Source: Planctomycetota bacterium
GTDB taxonomy: Bacteria > Planctomycetota > Phycisphaerae > UBA1845
Direction: 5' to 3'
Assembly: GCA_024277835.1 (NCBI GenBank)
Contig: JAJRUK010000106.1
Location: 1 to 10,059, forward strand
DNA: 10,059 nucleotides
The position numbers were made by a program, and so were the translations under genes. Of this stretch, positions 5,837 through 10,059 are shown piece by piece. Numbering within the stretch: position 1 is the first letter of the stretch; each line of letters opens with the position of its first letter. A model generated the notes under the pieces. That model worked only from the letters and a program-made list of their open reading frames with translations, was not told the origin of the DNA and ran no database searches.

Positions 5837-5875
5837 ACCCCCCTGAATCCCCCCCCCTGGGTACAGGGGGGACGA
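5837..5875. repeat. C/G-run hairpin element, copy C
   Basis: It opens ACCCCCCTGAATC, has a lengthened C-run, then CCCCCCT-GGGTAC-AGGGGGG with the same loop as copy A, then GACGA. The tail after it is diverged (GATTCGGC at 5884-5891 in place of GGTTCGCT). It lies between convergent genes, downstream of the lipoprotein terminator. Confidence 0.8.
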
Positions 5876-5962
5876 GAGCGCGCGATTCGGCGGGGTTGGG
5901 TCGGGGTTGGGTGTGGTGCGCGCGTTTGTCCGCTGGTTCGTTTCGTTCATTCGCCATCCGAG

Positions 5963-5984
5963 CACTGGTAGCAAGCTGCCAGTG
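5963..5984. repeat. Palindromic hairpin CACTGGTAGC / GCTGCCAGTG
   Basis: Two 10-base arms (5963-5972 and 5975-5984) pair fully, with one G-U pair, around the bases AA. The final C-G pair would open to give a CAAG tetraloop. It sits 23 bases past the end of the unknown gene that stops at 6007. I associate the pattern with REP-like planctomycete repeats, but only one copy is in this window. Confidence 0.55.
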
Positions 5985-6006
5985 GCACCCTGATTGAAAA
6001 AGTCTG

Positions 6007-6393
6007 TTAGCTGGAGCGTGGGCGTTTTGTGGGTTTGGTTGATCGGGTTTGCCATTCGCGGAGGTGTTCGGCGAGGACTTCGGGTTTTTTCTTTTCGAGA
6101 ATGCGTTCGATGACGGTGGGGTGGATCTTGAGGTTGGTCATGGCGTCGGCGGCGCGCTTCCAGAGTCTCTTCTTCGTTCCCTCGGCACTCGCGAGGTAGA
6201 TTTCGGTGACGATCTCCTGCAACTTCACGATCATAATCGTGTCGCGGTTGTCGTAGTAGCGGTCGATGATCTTCTTTTGATGTTTGGAATACTCTGCCAT
6301 GGTGGTTTGGTAGCGGAGGATTGCGGGAACGTCAATCGTCCATTTGCGATTGTGATCGGCGAAGGCGCGTTGGCCGAGTTTTTGCTCCAACAT
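6007..6393 (-). CDS. Unrecognised 128-residue helical protein behind spoIID
   Basis: I do not recognise this protein. It has 128 residues, no signal peptide, membrane segment or cysteine, and is highly charged. Predicted features are a helical middle (EYSKHQKKIIDRYYDNRD, 34-51; TIMIVKLQEIVTEIYLAS, 52-69), a second helical block around ERILEKKKPEVLAEHLREW (96-114), and a basic Ser/Thr/Pro tail (KPTKRPRSS). ATG 6393 is chosen as the first ATG near the homogeneous sequence; TTG 6402 is an in-frame alternative. A perfect AGGAGG (6432-6427) lies directly behind the spoIID stop, too far from either start unless the hairpin between (6408-6425) folds. The frame runs upstream to 6534, but there it overlaps spoIID and looks like a shadow. 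Placement suggests co-transcription with spoIID. Confidence 0.68.
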   Translation of the reverse strand: MLEQKLGQRAFADHNRKWTIDVPAILRYQTTMAEYSKHQKKIIDRYYDNRDTIMIVKLQEIVTEIYLASAEGTKKRLWKRAADAMTNLKIHPTVIERILEKKKPEVLAEHLREWQTRSTKPTKRPRSS

Positions 6394-6399
6394 GTTTTG

Positions 6400-6432
6400 C
6401 AAATGCCGGGTCGATGGCCCGACCCACCTCCT
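6400..6432 (-). promoter_or_regulatory. Shine-Dalgarno and start separated by a hairpin
   Basis: On the minus strand AGGAGG (6432-6427) is followed by one T, then a perfect 6-bp stem GGGTCG-GGCCAT-CGACCC (6425-6408), then GGCAT and TTG (6402-6400). Nine bases after that TTG begins comes ATG (6393). With the hairpin folded, the gap from AGGAGG to the TTG falls to six bases. Confidence 0.45.
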
Positions 6433-6434
6433 GT

Positions 6435-7688
6435 TCAGTAGACTCTTACGGGGCGTGCGGATGGGTAGTAGTAGCGCAGGATGTCGCCGGCGCGTTTTCC
6501 TTTTAGCGCCTGGCCTTGCATGCCCCACTGACACAAACCCAGGCCGTGGCCGAAGCCTTTGCCGTTTTTGAAGATGACGTTTGCACCGTCGATGCGAACA
6601 TCGAAGTCTGTGCTCTTTATCTTGTTAGGGCCTAGTGTGTGGCGGACTTTTTCGGCGAGCAGGTCGAAGGTTTCGGCGTTTGATCCGGTAAAGCGAAGCG
6701 TGAGGGGTCTGCCCGCGTCAGTTCGGCTCGATACGGCGATGGAAGTGATGCGTCCTATTTTTTTTGCTTTGTTATAGCGTGCGGTGAGCTTCTGTTGGAT
6801 CGACGCGAGCGACATTTTGATCGGACCCCAACGGTAATTGTCGCCGGGTGCGATTTCGCAATAGTCGCAGGGGACGTTGCCGCGAAGAGGGGGTACGTCG
6901 CTTTCCGAACCAAACGGGGCGGCGGGTTGAGAGCTTCCGCCGCAGGCTGCGCTGTAGTAGGTGCAGAAGAGTCGGTCCTTGTCGCCGTCCTTGTAGACGA
7001 GCACGACGCCTCTGGTGAAGTCGACGGCTTCATCGACGCGACGACCAACCGCGTCGCTGCGGATGCCCCGGTAGACCTGTGCGCCTTGTGTGGCGGAGAG
7101 GTCGATTTCTGCGTTGGGGTCGCGTGTCATGTGGTAGATGGCGAAGGATCTTGAGACGATTGCTTGCCCGCGAAGCGCCTGGTCGTGGAAGGTTGGCCAC
7201 GCTTCCGCGGCGACGACGCCCGCGACGTAGTCCTCAACGTCAACGTGGTTGATGACGTCGAGCCTGTTGCTATTGATAATGACGACGCGAAGGGAGCCGG
7301 CGTATAGGCCTAGCTGTTGCCACTCGTTTCGGCGGTAGATGGAAACGCGGATCGGTTCGTGGTTTTCGGATTCGAGTCGTATGTCTTCGGGCGTTTGAAG
7401 TTGTTTGTTGAATTCGATGGTTGCGTTGTTACGCGGGCGAAGATCGGTGGGGGTGTTGGGCGGGAGTTCGCCGAGTTTCTTGCGGTCGGTGTTGCGGATC
7501 GAGATTGTGCTGGTTGATTCGACTCGGATGCGTGGGACGCTGTCTGCGATGAGGATGCGCGCGTCGCGGAGCGGGGTTGGGTCACGGTGCGATGCGAAGA
7601 TTGGTGTTGCTGTGAGCGCGGCGGCGAGGATTGCGCAGTTGCTGATAGTGCGCGCGTTGCGGCGATTGAATGAGCGAGTCATGTTCAT
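6435..7688 (-). CDS. SpoIID/LytB-domain peptidoglycan lytic transglycosylase
   Basis: SpoIID-type enzymes cleave glycan strands that an amidase has stripped of stem peptides; in Bacillus this happens during engulfment. This 417-residue protein has an N-terminal hydrophobic signal segment (about 16-32, ending ASH), so it is probably exported. The core includes VEDYVAGVVAAEAWP (151-165), where E162 matches the catalytic Glu of SpoIID, followed by ALRGQAIVSRSFAIYH (171-186). The C-terminal signature is GHGLGLCQWGMQGQA (380-394). Cysteines C249, C274 and C277 (AACGG, PCDYC) may bind metal, as reported for clostridial SpoIID; that is inference. ATG 7688 is followed by a second ATG at 7682, with only a weak GGTGA upstream. 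The gene lies 161 bases after the double-alphaCTD gene and directly before the unknown 128-residue gene. Confidence 0.92.
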   Translation of the reverse strand: MNMTRSFNRRNARTISNCAILAAALTATPIFASHRDPTPLRDARILIADSVPRIRVESTSTISIRNTDRKKLGELPPNTPTDLRPRNNATIEFNKQLQTPEDIRLESENHEPIRVSIYRRNEWQQLGLYAGSLRVVIINSNRLDVINHVDVEDYVAGVVAAEAWPTFHDQALRGQAIVSRSFAIYHMTRDPNAEIDLSATQGAQVYRGIRSDAVGRRVDEAVDFTRGVVLVYKDGDKDRLFCTYYSAACGGSSQPAAPFGSESDVPPLRGNVPCDYCEIAPGDNYRWGPIKMSLASIQQKLTARYNKAKKIGRITSIAVSSRTDAGRPLTLRFTGSNAETFDLLAEKVRHTLGPNKIKSTDFDVRIDGANVIFKNGKGFGHGLGLCQWGMQGQALKGKRAGDILRYYYPSARPVRVY

Positions 7689-7750
7689 GCATCACCGTCG
7701 CTTGATCGGCCCGATTGCGGGGGTGTGCAGTTTTGCGCCAACAAACGAAA

Positions 7751-7802
7751 ACCCCCCTCGATCCCCCCTTGGTAAAGAGGGGACGGAAGAGAGCGGTTCG
7801 CT
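7751..7802. repeat. C/G-run hairpin element, copy D, with tail
   Basis: It reads ACCCCCCTCGATCCCCCCTT, then GGTAAAG, then AGGGG, so the stem is weaker than in copy A. The tail GGGACGG (7780-7786), eight bases, GGTTCGCT (7795-7802) is intact. It lies between two minus-strand genes (stop at 7850, start at 7688). Confidence 0.8.
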
Positions 7803-7849
7803 CATGATGAACCTTCCGTGCTCTTGCTCGCGACTAGCCCTGCGAAATT

Positions 7850-8818
7850 TTACGGCGAACCTTTGAGGCCGATTCCGAGTTTGGTCAACTGCTGTTTGAT
7901 TTCCTCGAGAGAGGTTAGCCCGAAGTTCTTGACGGTCATCAACTCTGCTTCCGAGTGGGCGGTTAGCTCGCCGATCGTTGTGACGCCGAGTCGTTGGAGG
8001 GCTTTTCGTGCTCGTACGGAAAGCTCAAGTTCTGCGACGGATCGTTGTGCTGAGATGGGCACTTCGCCAATCGGCGTGACCAGTTGCCTTGCTGCGATCG
8101 ACGGTGGGGTGGGTAGGGCTGCTTGCCCCAACTCCAATCCGCGGTTGGTCAGCATCGCCTTGATTTCGGACAGCGATGTTTCGCCGAAATTTCGATAGGA
8201 CATCAGCTCCGCTTCCGTTGTGCGGAGCAGATCGTCGAGTGTTCGGATATTCATCTGTCGGAGGCAGTTTCTGCTTCGGACGCTTAGCTCGAAGTCGGAA
8301 ATGGGTTGTTCGAGCGCGGAGTGACGACCTTCAAGCTCGCGCGTTCCGGAGTCGTCATAAATCATCGTCGCGGAGCTTTCAGCCGATTTTAGAATCTGTC
8401 TCGCGCGAACGTGGTTAGGATGTTCATTCACAACGGCGGCTGCGAGCGCTTGGGCCTCTGCGTATCGTTCGTTTTCTTCGAGCAGGATGGCGAGGTTGAG
8501 CATGGCGCTGACGGGGGCGGGCGTCGTTTCGATACAGGCGCGGTATAATTCAATGGCTTGTATGTCGTCGCCGCATTGGTCGTGAAGCAGGGCTGCGCGG
8601 AAGGTGGCATCCATGTGCTCGGGGTTTTCTTCGAGGATTCGATCGTAGGTTTCCAGGGCGCGTTCGTTGTCGTATTCGCCCTCGGCGATGAAGCCTTCAA
8701 GAAATTCCAGATCGTGTTTGTTCTGGTCGGTTTTTGGGGCGGCGGCGAGCGCCTGTCGGGCTGCGTCGAAGTCCTGGGAACGTATCTTATCGACGATCGG
8801 TTCGAGCGTTGCTTCCAT
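7850..8818 (-). CDS. TPR protein with two RNA-polymerase alpha-CTD-like domains
   Basis: The 322-residue cytoplasmic protein starts with three to four TPR-like helical repeats (about 1-146; for example EYDNERALETYDRILEENPEH at 48-68, split here by an acidic turn). A low-complexity hinge (147-172) follows. Two copies of the helix-hairpin-helix domain of RNA polymerase alpha then appear: about 174-231 (ELSVRSRNCLRQM; RNFGETSLSEIK) and about 262-319 (ELSVRARKALQRL; KNFGLTSLEEIK). In E. coli alpha the DNA contacts include R265, N268, G296, K298 and S299. Copy 1 keeps R181, N184 and G212 but has Thr for K298. Copy 2 keeps R269 and G300 but has K272 for Asn. It is not rpoA itself, because the assembly domain is absent. 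AAGGA (8828-8824), five bases before ATG, fixes the start. Its role is unknown; a link to promoter DNA or transcription is inference. Confidence 0.9.
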   Translation of the reverse strand: MEATLEPIVDKIRSQDFDAARQALAAAPKTDQNKHDLEFLEGFIAEGEYDNERALETYDRILEENPEHMDATFRAALLHDQCGDDIQAIELYRACIETTPAPVSAMLNLAILLEENERYAEAQALAAAVVNEHPNHVRARQILKSAESSATMIYDDSGTRELEGRHSALEQPISDFELSVRSRNCLRQMNIRTLDDLLRTTEAELMSYRNFGETSLSEIKAMLTNRGLELGQAALPTPPSIAARQLVTPIGEVPISAQRSVAELELSVRARKALQRLGVTTIGELTAHSEAELMTVKNFGLTSLEEIKQQLTKLGIGLKGSP

Positions 8819-8975
8819 GAGAATCCTTCAGCTATGACGTCTGTGCGCCGAGTCCGCCAAGTAGCCCAGCCCGTACCGGGGTCCGCGGAGGGTCGCGTTG
8901 TGCGTGCCGACCGATTTCACAGGCGGCGCAAGCGGGATAGTGTATGAATCTCCGCCTGATTTGGCAAGGCGGGGG

Positions 8976-9326
8976 TCAATCGCCGAGCGTGCGGAGGAAT
9001 CGGAAATCGAACATTCCGGCGTTGTGGCCATCTGACCAGTCGAACTGGATGGCGTAGTTGCCGATGAGCCGGGCCGTTGTGACGCGGAGGTTGCTGGGGT
9101 CGGCTTTTAGGATTGCCAGGGGGTTTGCGGATGCTTCGTCTCGCTGGCCTCGGCAGGTGGCGCAGGGGCATAGTGCTCGTAGCTTTCCCAGGGCGTATTC
9201 GCTGGTTCGCCCGTCTGCCCAGAGGATGGTCAGCTTTTGCTCTTTGAGCTGGACTTTGAGATCCTTGGGGATGTCTTCGGTCTTGGTTTCCGCGTCTTTC
9301 GATTGATCTGTGGGTTGGGTGCTCAT
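8976..9326 (-). CDS. DUF971 protein (GBBH-like N-terminal domain)
   Basis: The 116-residue protein is one GBBH-like N-terminal domain, the fold that precedes gamma-butyrobetaine hydroxylase in eukaryotes and occurs alone in many bacteria. Residues 1-22 are a charged leader. Two related blocks follow: LTILWADGRTSEYALGKLRALC (32-53) and IQFDWSDGHNAGMFDFRFLRTL (93-114), each with the W-x-DG turn. Between them is the metal-binding motif C53-PC-ATC58. Bacterial members have been linked to iron-sulfur protein biology, but the role here cannot be read from sequence. No Shine-Dalgarno precedes ATG 9326; instead TACAAT stands six bases upstream, suggesting a leaderless transcript. The next gene (double alphaCTD) starts 157 bases downstream on the same strand. 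Confidence 0.88.
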   Translation of the reverse strand: MSTQPTDQSKDAETKTEDIPKDLKVQLKEQKLTILWADGRTSEYALGKLRALCPCATCRGQRDEASANPLAILKADPSNLRVTTARLIGNYAIQFDWSDGHNAGMFDFRFLRTLGD

Positions 9327-9332
9327 GTCGAG

Positions 9333-9338
9333 ATTGTA
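9333..9338 (-). promoter_or_regulatory. -10 box for a possibly leaderless DUF971 transcript
   Basis: TACAAT (9338-9333, five of six matches to TATAAT) is six bases before the ATG at 9326, so the usual initiation point would fall on the start codon itself. The -35 region 17 bases upstream is poor (TCGCCT), which lowers confidence. Confidence 0.35.
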
Positions 9339-9406
9339 GCGGTGCGTGGAGGTTGAGGCGACTGCTGTTGGGCGGGATGGTTTAGGGTCGTGTTGGGATT
9401 CTGGGA

Positions 9407-9435
9407 ATCGCTTCCTTGCGGGCGCGGCTCTGATT
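9407..9435. repeat. 29-bp dispersed repeat, copy 2
   Basis: It is 24/29 identical to 2752-2780, same orientation, with an unbroken CGCGGCTCTGATT end. It lies just past the stop of the hydrolase gene, in the 120-base gap before the DUF971 gene. Confidence 0.65.
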
Positions 9436-9446
9436 TTGGGTTGCTG

Positions 9447-10059
9447 CTACGAGGCGTGTGCGTGGACGGGTTGGTTTCGGGTTGCGGGACTGTGGCCATT
9501 GGTTGTTGGGACGGCGGATGGCTTTATGGCTGTGGTGGGTTGGGGCATGCGCTGGACGCGGATGCTCGGTGCGGGTGCCGCGACGGCGAGGTATTCGTCG
9601 AGAAAAGCGATGACGCGTTGGGCGTATTCATCCGGTCGAACTGAGACGGCGCAGTTGTGCTTCGCGCCGGGGACCATCCAGAGCGACTTCGGTCCGAGTG
9701 CTCGGTCGTATAGGATTTGGGACTGCGCAACCGGGATGTAGCTGTCTTTTTCGCCGTGGATGAAGAGGATCGGTCTTGGTCCGAGCTTACGCATCGCTTT
9801 GCGGACGGAAGGGAACCGGCACTTGAACTTGCGGCGACACTCGAGGAACAGCAGCCACCGAAGGAATCGCCAGAAGGCGGGGGGATGATTCTCGGCAACG
9901 ATGCGGATGCGGGCGAAGACGGTTGCGAAGCGGCGCATCAGGTATTCCAGGGCGGTGTCGCTGCTGAATGCTCCGTCGGTGACGATGGCGCGCACGTCGT
10001 CGCACTTGACCGCACCCAGGATCGACGCACCCGCTCCGCGCGAGAGGCCGAAAAGGCCT
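9447..10059 (-). CDS. Alpha/beta hydrolase, 5' end cut by window edge
   Basis: The frame is open from the right edge to the stop at 9447. The full reading shows all three catalytic elements of an alpha/beta hydrolase. The nucleophile elbow is GLSRGAG, with Ser at 10043-10041. The Asp is in HGEKDSYIP (Asp codon 9746-9744) and the His is in GAKHNCAV (His codon 9659-9657). A lid-like section rich in Arg/Trp (FWRFLRWLLFLECRRKFK) lies between Ser and Asp. The arrangement recalls COG1073-type esterases/peptidases; substrate cannot be inferred. The last 45 or so residues after DEYLAV are Pro/Thr/Ala-rich and probably disordered. A GTG at 9995 could be mistaken for a start, but it lies downstream of the nucleophile Ser, so the real start is outside the window. 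Confidence 0.88.
   Translation of the reverse strand, partial: GLFGLSRGAGASILGAVKCDDVRAIVTDGAFSSDTALEYLMRRFATVFARIRIVAENHPPAFWRFLRWLLFLECRRKFKCRFPSVRKAMRKLGPRPILFIHGEKDSYIPVAQSQILYDRALGPKSLWMVPGAKHNCAVSVRPDEYAQRVIAFLDEYLAVAAPAPSIRVQRMPQPTTAIKPSAVPTTNGHSPATRNQPVHAHAS

Noticed and set aside
6394..6534. N-terminal extension of the unknown 128-residue protein
   Set aside because: It overlaps the conserved C-terminal signature of SpoIID in another frame, and its Arg/Pro-rich composition is that of a shadow.
9346..9741. Plus-strand open frame of 131 residues
   Set aside because: It overlaps the catalytic Asp and His region of the hydrolase on the other strand and has no recognisable domain.

Overview
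The window reads as chromosomal DNA of a planctomycete (phylum Planctomycetota), of moderately high GC content. This is an inference. It rests on a TPR protein carrying two RNA-polymerase alpha C-terminal-like domains, on a CxxC-containing SpoIID/LytB protein, and on several families of short GC-rich palindromic intergenic repeats of a kind I associate with that phylum. I cannot name a genus.

Layout. (1) 1-1262, minus: a phage-type terminase large subunit that runs off the left edge, with its N-terminal extension crossing repeat DNA. (2) 1402-2433, minus: a secreted protein built from two tandem copies of one domain. (3) 2434-2950: a repeat-filled divergent intergenic region ending in a good promoter and a structured leader. 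(4) 2951-3691, plus: a coiled-coil/zinc-ribbon protein (COG1579). (5) 3867-4085, minus: a FlgM-like anti-sigma-28 factor. (6) 4318-5034, plus: a lipoprotein N-acetylmuramoyl-L-alanine amidase, divergent from the FlgM gene. (7) 5496-5714, plus: a tiny lipoprotein followed by an intrinsic terminator. (8) 6007-10059, all minus, in transcription order: an alpha/beta hydrolase (cut by the right edge), a DUF971 protein, the TPR/double-alphaCTD protein, a SpoIID/LytB protein, and an unknown 128-residue protein just behind SpoIID.

How the parts fit. The amidase and SpoIID proteins supply two successive peptidoglycan-cutting activities: removal of stem peptides, then cleavage of bare glycan. The FlgM-like gene and an exact GCCGATAA box in front of the amidase hint at a link to the flagellar sigma factor. 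The terminase is a phage-derived gene with no other phage gene in view. Intergenic spaces hold at least four repeat families. One is a C/G-run hairpin with a conserved downstream tail, GGGACGG-N8-GGYTCRYT, and that tail is iterated three times in one place.

No rRNA, tRNA, CRISPR array or transposase was found. I see no complete new system. The best leads are the hairpin-plus-tail repeat, a hairpin between an ideal Shine-Dalgarno and its start codon behind spoIID, and the double-alphaCTD protein.
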